A DNA stretch of 64,000 nt from Paenibacillus sp. FSL H7-0326 (lineage in GTDB: Bacteria; Bacillota; Bacilli; Paenibacillales; Paenibacillaceae). Positions within the stretch are counted from its first letter, which is position 1, and every line of letters starts with the position of its first letter. The notes beneath the pieces were generated by a model that had not been told where the DNA came from, made no database searches, and was given only the letters and a program-made list of their open reading frames with translations. The DNA lies in contig NZ_MPVN01000001.1 in NCBI RefSeq assembly GCF_001955535.1, forward strand, positions 62,001-126,000, written 5' to 3'. Below, piece by piece: positions 37,214 to 48,294 of this stretch. The translations under genes and the position numbers were made by a program.

Positions 37214-38113
37214 ATGAACTACACAAATATTACAGTAGCAGGCAGCGGTGTCTTGGGAAGTCAAATCGCTTACCAGACCGCATTCTATGGATTTCAAGTA
37301 ACCGTTTATGATATCAATGATGAAGCGTTGGATAAAGCGAAGGATCGGATCTCGAAGCTTAAAGCGCGGTATCAGGAGGATATGGGTGCAACTCAGCAGG
37401 AGGTAGATGCTGCTTACGAGCGCATGTCCTTCAACTCTGACCTCCGTGCAGCCGTTTCAAGCGCGGATCTGGTTATTGAAGCCATTCCAGAGATTGTGCC
37501 GATTAAGACGGATTTCTACAAGAAGCTCGGAGAAGTCGCACCCGCACATACCATTTTTGCATCCAATTCTTCTACTCTGCTGCCAAGTCAGTTTGCAGAA
37601 GCTACGGGGCGTCCAGCTCAATTTCTTGCCCTCCACTTCGCTAATGAGATCTGGAAGAACAACACAGCGGAGATAATGAAGCATCCAGGTACCGATGAGA
37701 AGGTGTTCGAGGACGTAATTGCGTTTGCTCGCGCCATTGGTATGGTGGCCCTTCCACTGCACAAGGAGCAGCCTGGCTATATTCTCAACTCCCTGCTTGT
37801 TCCATTGTTAGATGCAGCTGAGCTTCTCTTGGTTAAAGAGATTGCCGATCCGGAAACGATTGACAAAACTTGGATGGTCGGTACAGGCGCACCGAAGGGA
37901 CCTTTTGCGATTCTTGACGTGGTTGGTCTAACTACAGCCTATAACATCGTTCTTGCGAAAGCGAAGGCTACAGGGAATCCGAATTTGGAGAAAGTTGCAG
38001 AGCTGCTAAAGACCGATTATATTGATAAGGGTAAGCTTGGCGTTGCAACGGGAGAAGGCTTCTACAAGTATCCTAATCCCAGCTATGAGCATCCTGATTT
38101 CCTTAACAGCTAA
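37214..38113 (+). CDS. 3-hydroxyacyl-CoA dehydrogenase
   Basis: A 299-residue NAD-dependent dehydrogenase. The Rossmann motif is VAGSGVLGSQIAYQTAFYG (residues 8-26); the acidic DIN at 35 prefers NAD over NADP. ASNSSTLLPS (about 116) and LALHFANEIWKNN (about 137, with the catalytic His) follow, then the helical C-domain from about 185 (QPGYILNSLL). FAN replaces the more usual FNP after the His. It would oxidise a 3-hydroxyacyl-CoA, for example in fatty-acid breakdown. A TetR gene follows after 16 bases, and a palindrome precedes. Confidence 0.88.
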   Translation: MNYTNITVAGSGVLGSQIAYQTAFYGFQVTVYDINDEALDKAKDRISKLKARYQEDMGATQQEVDAAYERMSFNSDLRAAVSSADLVIEAIPEIVPIKTDFYKKLGEVAPAHTIFASNSSTLLPSQFAEATGRPAQFLALHFANEIWKNNTAEIMKHPGTDEKVFEDVIAFARAIGMVALPLHKEQPGYILNSLLVPLLDAAELLLVKEIADPETIDKTWMVGTGAPKGPFAILDVVGLTTAYNIVLAKAKATGNPNLEKVAELLKTDYIDKGKLGVATGEGFYKYPNPSYEHPDFLNS

Positions 38114-38129
38114 AGGAGTATATTGACCT

Positions 38130-38735
38130 ATGAGCCCTGCGAAGGACGACCAGGAAAAAAACAAACATGTAAAAGATCAAATACTGAAAGCAGCCAAGAA
38201 GCTGTTCTCATCACAAGGATATGAAGCGACAACGGTCAGGCAAATCTGTGAAGAAGCCGGAGTTTCGCTCGCTCTTGTGTCCTATCATTTTGGCGGTAAG
38301 GAGAAGGTGTTCTTCGCCTTATTTGATCCCATCAGGGAGACGACTCAGAATCATCTGTACGACTTGTCGAAACCGTTAGATGCCCTGATTGTTTTTTGCA
38401 GATCCTTTGTCTTATTCAGATACGAGGAGCACGAGCTGATCACCATCCTTCAGCAGGAGCTCTTCCTTATGAGTCCGAGGCTGGAGCTGATGACGGATGT
38501 ATTTCTTCCCTCGTGGGACGAGCTTCGAGCGATTCTTACGGCTGGCAAGAAGCGAGGGGTTATTGAATACGAGTCACTAGAGATGACCATCAATTTTGTC
38601 ATGGGAACTTTAATCTTCTCGTTAAGCAATCCGTTCCTTAATCCATTAGAGAAGAATTACTCCCCAGAGGAAGCAGCAGAACAAGCCATTGGTTATATTC
38701 TCAATGGTATTCGAAATAATAAAGGCACGCAGTAA
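38130..38735 (+). CDS. TetR-family transcriptional regulator
   Basis: A 201-residue regulator with the TetR helix-turn-helix at residues 17-62: ILKAAKKLFSSQGYEATTVR then QICEEAGVSLALVSYHFGGK. The C-terminal ligand domain ends with an EEAAEQAIGYILNGI helix typical of CerR-like members. It is co-transcribed with the dehydrogenase, so it probably represses that operon at the 37145-37162 palindrome until an acyl-CoA or related ligand appears. GGAG lies 11 bases before ATG 38130. Confidence 0.9.
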   Translation: MSPAKDDQEKNKHVKDQILKAAKKLFSSQGYEATTVRQICEEAGVSLALVSYHFGGKEKVFFALFDPIRETTQNHLYDLSKPLDALIVFCRSFVLFRYEEHELITILQQELFLMSPRLELMTDVFLPSWDELRAILTAGKKRGVIEYESLEMTINFVMGTLIFSLSNPFLNPLEKNYSPEEAAEQAIGYILNGIRNNKGTQ

Positions 38736-38748
38736 CTGCGTGCCTTTT
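38721..38748 (+). terminator. Terminator whose loop contains the TetR stop codon
   Basis: GGCACGCAG-TAA-CTGCGTGCC is a perfect 9-bp stem with the stop codon TAA as the loop, followed by TTTT. Confidence 0.9.
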
Positions 38749-38794
38749 GCTGATAATTCAGATTCATTTGCCACAGATGACATGAACGTTTACA

Positions 38795-39316
38795 CTACTC
38801 TGCTTCTCTAACCACTTTCTCCATTAATTTATGGATCCAGTCCTGCTCAGCCTTTAGTTTAAATATAGATAGACGAAGCACTTCTTCGCGGTAACAATCA
38901 ATATTATGCGGCTCCAGTCTTTCCTCCAAATCAGATAAGAGCTGTTCAAGATCCTTCATCCGCATAGTTAAAATACGCAGCCGGTTATCCGGTGAAATAT
39001 ACCGAAACAGAGACACACGGATCAAGAATTCGGATTGATGCTTCGCATCTCTCTCTGTAAATACATTGACCAGCTCCGTTATTCGTCTCCTCCCATTCTC
39101 CGTAATTTCGTATATATACTGAGTTGGCCCCCCGCTATGCTCATTCATTCTCTTCGTGACCAGGCCTTCCTCCGTAAACTTACGTAATGCTGGATACAGC
39201 ATGTTGTTGTTCACATCCGTCAAATATCCTAGATCCTTCTGGATTTCCTTCTTGATTTCGTAACCATGTTTAGGAGATTCTTCGATCTGGATGAGTATAA
39301 GCAGCTCTATGTACAT
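38795..39316 (-). CDS. PadR-family transcriptional regulator
   Basis: A 173-residue regulator. The winged helix of PadR proteins is plain: LIQIEESPKHGYEIKKEI, NNNMLYPALRKFTEEGLVTK and the wing GGPTQYIYEITENGRRRI. A C-terminal helical arm (Vir_act_alpha-type, about residues 95-170) serves dimerisation. It is divergent from the cytochrome P450 gene over 200 bases holding an ATGT/ACAT-type palindrome, the kind of site PadR proteins bind, so it likely controls the P450. Confidence 0.9.
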   Translation of the reverse strand: MYIELLILIQIEESPKHGYEIKKEIQKDLGYLTDVNNNMLYPALRKFTEEGLVTKRMNEHSGGPTQYIYEITENGRRRITELVNVFTERDAKHQSEFLIRVSLFRYISPDNRLRILTMRMKDLEQLLSDLEERLEPHNIDCYREEVLRLSIFKLKAEQDWIHKLMEKVVREAE

Positions 39317-39470
39317 TATGTAAACTCCTTATATGGTGTAGTTCCTTCGTTTCTCTACGATATTGTAAGCTTACCAAATTCTTAGCTTTATCTTCAATCT
39401 ATATTCGACAAAAAAACGTTCATCGGGCTGATGGTCATGGGTCCTTCGAATGTGTCTGCGCATTTTTATA

Positions 39471-39487
39471 TATGTTAAACTAACATA
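39471..39487. promoter_or_regulatory. PadR-type palindrome before the P450 gene
   Basis: TATGTTA-AAC-TAACATA, a perfect 7-3-7 repeat with ATGT and ACAT ends, 30 bases before the P450 start. Confidence 0.7.
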
Positions 39488-39516
39488 GTTATTCAAACAG
39501 AGTGGAGGGATTGATC

Positions 39517-40749
39517 GTGAACAATGAAATTATATCCTTGGAGGAAATTACCGAATTCAAATCGTCGTCAGAGGAATTCAGCCCTTATGCCTGGTATAAG
39601 GACAAGCTTCAGAACGATCCTGTCAGCTATAATGAGGCAACGAACACATGGAATGTATTCCGCTATAACGATGTAAAACGTGTGCTGAGTGATTATGAGC
39701 ATTTCTCTAACGTCAGAACACGTACGACCATCAGCGTCGGCGCTGATGTCGACGAAGGTAAGCACGCCGGGAAATTTAACCTGATGACAGATCCTCCCGA
39801 ACACCGAAAGAGCCGCTCCCTGCTAGCTGCTGCATTTACCCCACGCAGCTTGAAGCTATGGGAGCCTCGAATCCAGGAAATCGTAAGCGAGTTGATTGAC
39901 TCCATGGAGGACAAGCCCGTCATTGATATTGTCGACGAGTTTGCCAGTGCCCTGCCTACGATAGTTATTGCAGATCTATTAGGCGTCCCTACCAAAGACC
40001 GAATGTTATTTCAGCAATGGGTATATGACTTGTTCCTTCCTATGCCCAAGGAGAACCAAGAAACGGTAAATGAGCGTAAACGCAAAGCCGCTGTTGAATA
40101 CTATTCCTATCTCTACCCTTATATTGTCCAAAAAAGATCCAATCTGTCGGATGATATCATATCGGATTTGATCCGGGCAGAAGTGGACGGAGACCAGTTA
40201 TCCGATGATGATATTGTTAGAACAACGATGTTCATTCTGGGAGCAGGCATTGAAACGACAAGCCACTTGCTGGCCAATACGTTCTACTCCTTCTTATATG
40301 ACAATAAGGAAATTTATAATGAGGTTCGGACAAACCGTGAGCTGCTACCGAATACGGTGGAGGAAATGCTGCGCTATCGTTTTAATGTAGCGAAGATGGA
40401 CCGGACGGTCAAAGTGGATAATAACTTGCTTGGTGTTGACCTGAAGAAAGGGGACGTCGTGGTTGCCTGGATGAGTGCAGCGAATATGGATGGTGAAGTA
40501 TTCGAAGATCCGTTTACGTTAAATATTCATAGACCGAATAACAAGCAGCACTTGACCTTCGGGAACGGCCCTCACTTCTGTCTTGGAGCACCGCTCGCTA
40601 GGCTGGAGGCCATAACAGGAATCAGCATGTTTATGGATAAGTTCGCCCGAATCGAGCCGGTCCCTGGCTTTAACCTGGAAGAGAACCTGACGCCATCGGC
40701 CGCAGGTAAAATGCTCTCCTCACTGCCGGTACGTGTATACAGAAAATAA
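39517..40749 (+). CDS. Cytochrome P450
   Basis: A 410-residue soluble bacterial P450. The oxygen-binding I-helix reads FILGAGIETTSHL near residue 240, the ExxR pair is in EEMLRYR near 287, and the haem-cysteine loop FGNGPHFCLGAPLARLE near 350. It resembles the CYP107/CYP109-type enzymes of Bacillus that hydroxylate fatty acids, steroids or secondary metabolites; the substrate is not readable. The start is GTG 39517 with GGAGG 8 bases before. A ferredoxin partner is not adjacent. A PadR gene lies divergently upstream. Confidence 0.92.
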   Translation: MNNEIISLEEITEFKSSSEEFSPYAWYKDKLQNDPVSYNEATNTWNVFRYNDVKRVLSDYEHFSNVRTRTTISVGADVDEGKHAGKFNLMTDPPEHRKSRSLLAAAFTPRSLKLWEPRIQEIVSELIDSMEDKPVIDIVDEFASALPTIVIADLLGVPTKDRMLFQQWVYDLFLPMPKENQETVNERKRKAAVEYYSYLYPYIVQKRSNLSDDIISDLIRAEVDGDQLSDDDIVRTTMFILGAGIETTSHLLANTFYSFLYDNKEIYNEVRTNRELLPNTVEEMLRYRFNVAKMDRTVKVDNNLLGVDLKKGDVVVAWMSAANMDGEVFEDPFTLNIHRPNNKQHLTFGNGPHFCLGAPLARLEAITGISMFMDKFARIEPVPGFNLEENLTPSAAGKMLSSLPVRVYRK

Positions 40750-40772
40750 CCGTTTTCGTGTCTGTTTATATT

Positions 40773-40814
40773 AAACAGGAGAACTGCCTAATTTGCAGTT
40801 CTCCTGTTTTTAAG
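40773..40814 (+). terminator. Terminator of the P450 gene
   Basis: Perfect 15-bp stem (40773-40787 with 40795-40809), followed by TT; the stem itself ends in a run of T. It may also work in reverse for the LysR gene ending at 40867. Confidence 0.9.
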
Positions 40815-40866
40815 TTGGTGTCATAAACCATAGCCGGATTCCCTGTTCCCAGTACAATTGGTGAAT

Positions 40867-41784
40867 TTACGAGGTAATCGCTGAATTCCCCTCTTCAACA
40901 GCTATCACTTCCCTTGCTGTTTCTATAAAAGATAATATGATGGGGGACATCCACTTGTCTTTATGCCATACCATATGCGTATATACGTGCAAGTCAGGGA
41001 TTTGCCATGGAAGTGCAATAAGCTCACCTCGTTCTACCTCGGCTCCCACTGTTATTTCGGGAAGAAAGGCGATGCCGATCCGAGCCATTGCACATTGTTT
41101 AATCGCTTCCGCATTTTGAAACTCCAAATAGGTAATATCATCAATTCCCTTTTTCTCAAACGAGCGGTCAAACATAGTACGATAGGTACAACCTTTTTCA
41201 TTGACCAGGAACACTTCTCCGTGAAAATCTTCTAGCTGTAGTACATTTCGTTCTGCCAGTGGATGGTCTGGAGCAACGAAAAAGCGAAACGTCTCTTCTA
41301 ACAGCGGTTCCACTGTAAGTCCCGTCGAGAGAATGGCTTCATCCAGCATAAACACCACATCTGCAGTTCCCTCGAAGAGCGTTTGCTTAAGTTCCTGATT
41401 AGGCACAGAGCGGAAAATAAGCCGAACTCCCGGATACCGCGAACGAAATTGCTGAAATACACTGGGAAGACGATAGGCACACAGAACCTCGTTGGCACTG
41501 ATCGTCAGGGTCCCGCTTAATAAATGATCGTTTTCATAAACGGCACTCCGAGCTTCATCCAATTGATCTAAAATACTTTGAACATGAGTTAGGAATCGCT
41601 TACCCGCTGAAGTGAGCACGAGTTGTTTGCCCAATCGGTCAAATAGACGGACGCCAAGCTCCTCCTCCAATGCTTTGATCTGCATCGTAACGTTGGAAGG
41701 GACATAATTCAGAACCTCTGCAGCTCGACTGAAATTCAAAGTTGAAGCAACCGTGCGAAACGTATTCAATTGACGCAATTCCAT
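40867..41784 (-). CDS. LysR-family transcriptional regulator
   Basis: A 305-residue regulator with the LysR helix-turn-helix at residues 3-60 (LRQLNTFRTVASTLNFSRAA, then VTMQIKALEEELGVRLFDR) and a two-lobed substrate-binding-like sensor domain from about residue 90 (SGTLTISANEVLCAYRLP). It is divergent from the MetX-like gene across 147 bases with an ATTGAA-type palindrome in between, so it is the likely activator or repressor of that gene. Confidence 0.92.
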   Translation of the reverse strand: MELRQLNTFRTVASTLNFSRAAEVLNYVPSNVTMQIKALEEELGVRLFDRLGKQLVLTSAGKRFLTHVQSILDQLDEARSAVYENDHLLSGTLTISANEVLCAYRLPSVFQQFRSRYPGVRLIFRSVPNQELKQTLFEGTADVVFMLDEAILSTGLTVEPLLEETFRFFVAPDHPLAERNVLQLEDFHGEVFLVNEKGCTYRTMFDRSFEKKGIDDITYLEFQNAEAIKQCAMARIGIAFLPEITVGAEVERGELIALPWQIPDLHVYTHMVWHKDKWMSPIILSFIETAREVIAVEEGNSAITS

Positions 41785-41805
41785 CCTGCAGCCTCCATTT
41801 TAACT

Positions 41806-41820
41806 TTCAATATTATTGAA
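41806..41820. promoter_or_regulatory. LysR-type palindrome
   Basis: TTCAAT-ATT-ATTGAA, a perfect 6-3-6 repeat carrying the T-N11-A feature of LysR binding sites, between the divergent LysR and MetX-like genes. Confidence 0.65.
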
Positions 41821-41931
41821 CATTGCCGTGAATTCTGTTCACTTTTATTGAGAGTAGCATAGCTCTATACTAACAACAACAAATGCATTTGTAATTTATA
41901 TAGGGTTCAAGTTGAAGGGAGCAGTAAAACA

Positions 41932-42969
41932 ATGGATTACGAGGTTTTTGATCTGGGTGACGTTACTTTGCAATCAGGAGTGACACTACCGAACGCATTT
42001 CTTGCTTATAAGACGTATGGAACATTGAACGAAAAGAAAGATAATGTGATCGTCTATCCAACAGCGTTTGGCGACCAACATGTTCAGAATGAATGGTTAA
42101 TTGGAAACGACATGGCACTGGATCCACAGAAGTATTTTATTATTGTTCCAAATCTGCTGGGAAACGGGTTGTCTTCGTCTCCGAGCAACACAGCTCCCCC
42201 TTTCGACCGGGGGCATTTTCCACAAGTTACGATCTATGACAACGTGAATTTCCAATATCGGCTGGTCACTGAGAAATTCGGCATTCAAAAAATAGCACTC
42301 GTTGTTGGTTGGTCCATGGGCGGCATCCAATCATATCAATGGGCAGCAAGCTACCCCGACATGGTGGAACGAATTGCCCCTTTCTGCGGAGCTGCAAAGA
42401 CTTGGCCGCAAGCGTATGTGGTCCTTGAGGGTATGAAGGCTGCGCTACTGGCTGCTATTGACTTCGATTCAAGTAAAATAAACCAATTAACTTCTGCACA
42501 TATGCGTACGATTGGCCGGTTCTATGCGGGATGGGGCCTATCCCAGACGTATTACAGAGAAGGGCTATACCGTGATATGGGATTTGACTCGTTAGAGAAT
42601 TTTATGGCTGGCGTTTGGGATGACAGCTTTATGAAGATGGATCCGCACAATGTCCTCGCCATGCTGTGGACAGGCCAAAATGCAGATATTAGTGCAAATC
42701 CTGTCTATAAAGGAGATTTTGATGCGGCACTCCAGAACATTAAAGCACTAGCCTGCATCATGCCAGGGAGCACGGATCTATTTTGTACTTCAGACGAAAA
42801 CGAATACGAGGCTAGGCTTATACCCAATGCTGTTCTTAAACCTATTGAATCGAGCTGGGGACATTTTGCCGGTCGCGGAATCAACAGTGCCGACAGCAAA
42901 TTTATTGATGACAATTTAAAACACTTGTTGTCGCTTAATCCGAACAGATCAATAACTGTAAGAAATTAA
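41932..42969 (+). CDS. MetX-like alpha/beta-hydrolase (homoserine O-acyltransferase family)
   Basis: A 345-residue alpha/beta-fold protein. The block FLAYKTYGTLNEKKDNVIVY starts the domain as in MetX; the nucleophile elbow is GWSMGGIQSYQW near residue 125, the Asp in STDLFC near 279 and the His in SWGHFAGRG near 307. MetX acylates homoserine, but this sequence is shorter than usual and lacks the full MetX pattern around the elbow, so it may be a plain hydrolase of the same superfamily. GGAG lies 10 bases before ATG 41932; the LysR gene next door likely controls it. Confidence 0.85.
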   Translation: MDYEVFDLGDVTLQSGVTLPNAFLAYKTYGTLNEKKDNVIVYPTAFGDQHVQNEWLIGNDMALDPQKYFIIVPNLLGNGLSSSPSNTAPPFDRGHFPQVTIYDNVNFQYRLVTEKFGIQKIALVVGWSMGGIQSYQWAASYPDMVERIAPFCGAAKTWPQAYVVLEGMKAALLAAIDFDSSKINQLTSAHMRTIGRFYAGWGLSQTYYREGLYRDMGFDSLENFMAGVWDDSFMKMDPHNVLAMLWTGQNADISANPVYKGDFDAALQNIKALACIMPGSTDLFCTSDENEYEARLIPNAVLKPIESSWGHFAGRGINSADSKFIDDNLKHLLSLNPNRSITVRN

Positions 42970-42976
42970 AGTAAAG

Positions 42977-43024
42977 AAAAGCCTGCTTCCCCTCCCTATA
43001 GTTTGGAGAAATGTAGGCTTCTCT
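42977..43024. terminator. Probable terminator between convergent genes
   Basis: AAGCCT (42979-42984) with AGGCTT (43015-43020), with an inner CTCC/GGAG stem; short T and A runs flank it. It lies between the MetX-like (+) and DadA-like (-) genes. Confidence 0.6.
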
Positions 43025-43034
43025 TCGTCTAGTT

Positions 43035-44156
43035 CTATTCCATCGCTTTACGAACATCATAATCCTCTAGGTCGATGTCCAGCTCCATTCCAAGTGCCAG
43101 CTTGGCGAGCTGATTCCCGATATAGGGTCCCATCGTAAGTCCAGAGGCACCAAGACCGTTTGCCGTGATAAGACCATGCCAGCCAGGAACAGTTCCGATT
43201 ACAGGGAGAAATCCAGGCGTAAATGGACGAAATCCTACTCTAACCTCCTGAAAAGTACTGTTCTCCAAGCCGGGAGCGAGCTCCAGCCCTTTGTCCAGAA
43301 TTTCCTGCATCCCTCCAACTGTCACCCTGATATCATAGCCTTCGATATCGTTCTCATGTGTCGCACCGATGACTATTTTTTGCTCATCAAAAGACAGCAG
43401 ATATTGATCCGTTGGCGGCATAACGACAGGCCAATTGCCCGTGTCTTGATATTCAGGAACCTGTAGGTGCATAATCTGTGCTTTCTGGTAGGTCACTTTA
43501 AAATGAATGCCCAAGGGTGCAAACAAGGCGTTGGCCCATGCTCCAGCACACACGATGACTTCATCCGCAGAGTAACGTTCTTGACCCACTGATACTCCCG
43601 TCACCCGGTTTGATTCATACTTCATAGCGGCATCTCCATTAATAAGCTTGGCCCCGTTACGCTCCGCCGACCGAAGAAGCGCATCACGCAGTGCCCGTCC
43701 ATCTACTCTTGCTCCTCCGCTAACATACACAGCGTGGTACCCTTCTGCTAGCAGTGGGAAGAGCCGATGGGTCTCATCCGTACTTTTCTGCATAATTTCA
43801 CCGATATCAGGTGCGTCCAGCTTCCGCTTCTGTGCCCGCTCCTCCATTTTACCAATCTTGTCCGGATCGTGATGAATACTAAGGGCACCGACTCCGGCAT
43901 AACCTGTTTCTGTCTCGCCCTCTTTCTCCAAGCTGTTGATTAAATCAGGGTAATAACGCGCTCCGCCCTTTGCGAGCTGGTACCAGGCCCGATTACGCCT
44001 CTGTGATAACCAAGGGCATATAATTCCTGCTGCAGCATCGGTGGCCTGACCTTCATCCTTACGATCTATAACCAAGACCTCTGCACCAAGCTTCGCTAGA
44101 TGGTAAGCGGTTGATGCACCCAGTATTCCTGCTCCTATGACGATGACTTTCTTCAT
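43035..44156 (-). CDS. FAD-dependent amino-acid oxidase/dehydrogenase (DadA/glycine oxidase-like)
   Basis: A 373-residue flavoprotein of the DAO family. GAGILGASTAYHLAKLG (residues 8-24) binds FAD, DRKDEGQATDAAAGIICPW is the usual follow-on, and the C-terminal block RVGFRPFTPGFLPVIGTVPG with ITANGLGASGLTMGP completes the fold. Such enzymes oxidise glycine, D-amino acids or sarcosine. The nearest types are DadA-like enzymes of Bacillus; the substrate is inferred only. It has no obvious operon partner. Confidence 0.88.
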   Translation of the reverse strand: MKKVIVIGAGILGASTAYHLAKLGAEVLVIDRKDEGQATDAAAGIICPWLSQRRNRAWYQLAKGGARYYPDLINSLEKEGETETGYAGVGALSIHHDPDKIGKMEERAQKRKLDAPDIGEIMQKSTDETHRLFPLLAEGYHAVYVSGGARVDGRALRDALLRSAERNGAKLINGDAAMKYESNRVTGVSVGQERYSADEVIVCAGAWANALFAPLGIHFKVTYQKAQIMHLQVPEYQDTGNWPVVMPPTDQYLLSFDEQKIVIGATHENDIEGYDIRVTVGGMQEILDKGLELAPGLENSTFQEVRVGFRPFTPGFLPVIGTVPGWHGLITANGLGASGLTMGPYIGNQLAKLALGMELDIDLEDYDVRKAME

Positions 44157-44220
44157 ACTTACATTCCTTTCTTATACCAATAACTCCATTATAACGAATA
44201 CTGCACAATACTATAAACAC

Positions 44221-44252
44221 AAAAAGAAGCAGTTCATCATCGACTGCTTCTT
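44221..44252 (-). terminator. Terminator of the FGE-like gene
   Basis: GAAGCAGT (44225-44232) pairs with ACTGCTTC (44243-44250), followed on the minus strand by TTTTTG, 67 bases past the stop codon. Confidence 0.85.
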
Positions 44253-44318
44253 CGTGAATACTAGTTACCTCCATTACTGATATTGTCTACACGTATCCTT
44301 CGGTTGTGAAGGAGCCGA

Positions 44319-45158
44319 TCACTTTCCTCGAACCACTCGGAAGCCCTGATCCGGACCAAAACCATTCGCATCAAATTTTCCGGGAAAGGAGATCTCATTA
44401 TTGTTAACGCCGCCGATCCAACCTCCGCCCTTTACCACACGCCAAGTATTCTCCGGGCTTTCGGGGTGACTGTACCAGTCCCAGCACCATTCTCGCACAT
44501 TACCGGACATATCATAAATCCCTAACTCATTGGCTTTCAGGGATCCAGCTTTCTTCGTTTGATTTCGATTGTTCTCGATGGCCGGCCAGCTCCAATCACC
44601 GGTTAATATGTTATCCCCTGCATTTATCCAGTACCATGCCACTTCATCTGGGTTATTGCTTCCACTATAGGCATAATTCTGACTTTTCTGGCCTCCACTT
44701 GCAGCGTATTCCCACTCAGCCTCAGTCGGCAGGCGATAACCATTAGCATCTTCGTTTATGGTAATCGTCCATTTCAAATGATCGTTCTCATTCTTATTCT
44801 TCGTATCAATAGTACTCTTATCGATGTTATAGTAAGGTTTCAAATTCTCCTTAAGACTACGCTGGTTGCAGTATTCCACGGCATCGTACCAGCTTACCGT
44901 TTCAACCGGCAGATCATCTCCTTTGAAGCCGGACGGATTCTCTCCCATAATCTCCATCCATTCCTTCTGAGTTACTTCATATTTTCCAATATAAAAATCG
45001 GAAATCGTTATGTCTGAATCACTAAAAGTAGACTTGCTGCTCTTAAACGTTCCACCTTCTACGTATACTAAATCATCGCTTACATCAGATTCATTCGTTG
45101 AACAAGCGCTCAAGCCAGCGGCTGCCATAATACATAAGCACAGGATCAGCTTTCTCAT
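44319..45158 (-). CDS. Formylglycine-generating-enzyme-like lipoprotein
   Basis: A 279-residue lipoprotein (lipobox AGLSAC, Cys at about residue 19) with the FGE/SUMF1 fold. YVEGGTFKSS, then IGKYEVTQKEWMEIMGENPS, LPVETVSWYDAVEYCNQRS, GYRLPTEAEWEYAASGG and MSGNVREWCWDWY, ending FRVVRGK. True formylglycine enzymes need a copper-binding Cys pair in the C-terminal part; I do not see it, so this is probably a binding or scaffolding member. It follows the xylanase gene on the same strand after a 34-base hairpin. Confidence 0.85.
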   Translation of the reverse strand: MRKLILCLCIMAAAGLSACSTNESDVSDDLVYVEGGTFKSSKSTFSDSDITISDFYIGKYEVTQKEWMEIMGENPSGFKGDDLPVETVSWYDAVEYCNQRSLKENLKPYYNIDKSTIDTKNKNENDHLKWTITINEDANGYRLPTEAEWEYAASGGQKSQNYAYSGSNNPDEVAWYWINAGDNILTGDWSWPAIENNRNQTKKAGSLKANELGIYDMSGNVREWCWDWYSHPESPENTWRVVKGGGWIGGVNNNEISFPGKFDANGFGPDQGFRVVRGK

Positions 45159-45186
45159 TCCATAATCTCCTTTAAGCCCTACGTTG

Positions 45187-45220
45187 AGAGCAAGACAGGT
45201 CCAGGGACCTGTCTTGCTCT
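45187..45220. repeat. Perfect 16-bp hairpin with two-base loop
   Basis: Arms 45187-45202 and 45205-45220 are exact complements around AG. No T-tract follows on either strand. It lies between the xylanase stop and the FGE-like gene and may act as an mRNA-stabilising or attenuating hairpin. Confidence 0.85.
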
Positions 45221-45262
45221 ATGAATATCAATATTACAAGTGCTTCACTTCATTTGATCTCG

Positions 45263-45898
45263 TTACCAGACTGTCACGTTAGAGCTACCGCTGCTCTGAT
45301 ATCCCTCAGTAGCCATAACCTGATAGGACCAGCTATTGCCTAAGTGCATACCTTTGCTCGCCCATGCATTAACATGATTACTGAATGTGATCGTGGAATT
45401 TACACCAATAGGCCGCTTGGTTTGTCTTACGCTCCAGTACTGAGGGAAGGTTTGAGTACCGTCAATAGAAGGTGCATTGTATCTCATAGTTGTATAGATG
45501 TCATACGTGCCGCCATCACTGTTCACTGTGCCTTTGTATGTTCCAGTAGGACGGTAGGTTCCCCAGTTGTCTACTACGTAGTACTCGATTAGTGAATTTC
45601 TGGTCCAACCATAAAAGGTCAAATATCCGTTACCGGAAGGAGCAAATACGCCGGCATTGTAGTTAACTACCCGATTAGGCGTACCGTATGTCCAGCCTTT
45701 ACCCACAACGAAATTGCCGGTATTCTGCCAGTTTACACTGTAGTTTCCACCAGAGCCATTCACGGCATTAACGGTTCCTCCACCATCTGTCCAATTCTGC
45801 CAGTAATCCGTCGCAGCACTTGAAGTTGCGGCAAATACTCCAAAACTCATAGAAGCGGCAAGAACAACCGTCAACAATTTTTTACTGAATTTGAACAT
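45263..45898 (-). CDS. xynA: Endo-1,4-beta-xylanase, GH11
   Basis: A 211-residue secreted enzyme: a 28-residue signal peptide ending ATSSAA, then a single GH11 beta-jelly-roll of usual size. The nucleophile Glu is in [11 protein letters not shown] and the acid/base Glu in [17 protein letters not shown] and YWSVRQTKR are standard family blocks. It cuts internal xylan bonds outside the cell. It follows the esterase genes on the same strand and the GH8 exo-oligoxylanase is divergent, so together they form a xylan-degrading locus. Confidence 0.95.
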   Translation of the reverse strand: MFKFSKKLLTVVLAASMSFGVFAATSSAATDYWQNWTDGGGTVNAVNGSGGNYSVNWQNTGNFVVGKGWTYGTPNRVVNYNAGVFAPSGNGYLTFYGWTRNSLIEYYVVDNWGTYRPTGTYKGTVNSDGGTYDIYTTMRYNAPSIDGTQTFPQYWSVRQTKRPIGVNSTITFSNHVNAWASKGMHLGNSWSYQVMATEGYQSSGSSNVTVW

Positions 45899-45970
45899 GG
45901 TAAACTACCTCCTGATATTTTAATAGATTGGTTTGTGGCCCAGTAATACCGTGATCTTCCTACTGTCTGG

Positions 45971-48080
<2,110 letters not shown>

Positions 48081-48294
48081 GTTACATCACCACCATCCTT
48101 TCAGCTAGAGTTTACACTCCAAGTACAACACATCGAAGGAAAACCTGTACTTAACGGCAGTCTTATGGCTCCTTCTCTCCGAGTGTATCGCCTACATCCT
48201 TTATCAACAACCTGACAGAATATAGGACTTGTTCAAATTTATCATCTCAATTCAAATAAGAAAATATTGGAAATAAAACATCTGTGATTTTTTA

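Noticed and set aside
44319-45158. True formylglycine-generating enzyme acting on a sulphatase
   Set aside because: No catalytic Cys pair was seen and no sulphatase gene is near.
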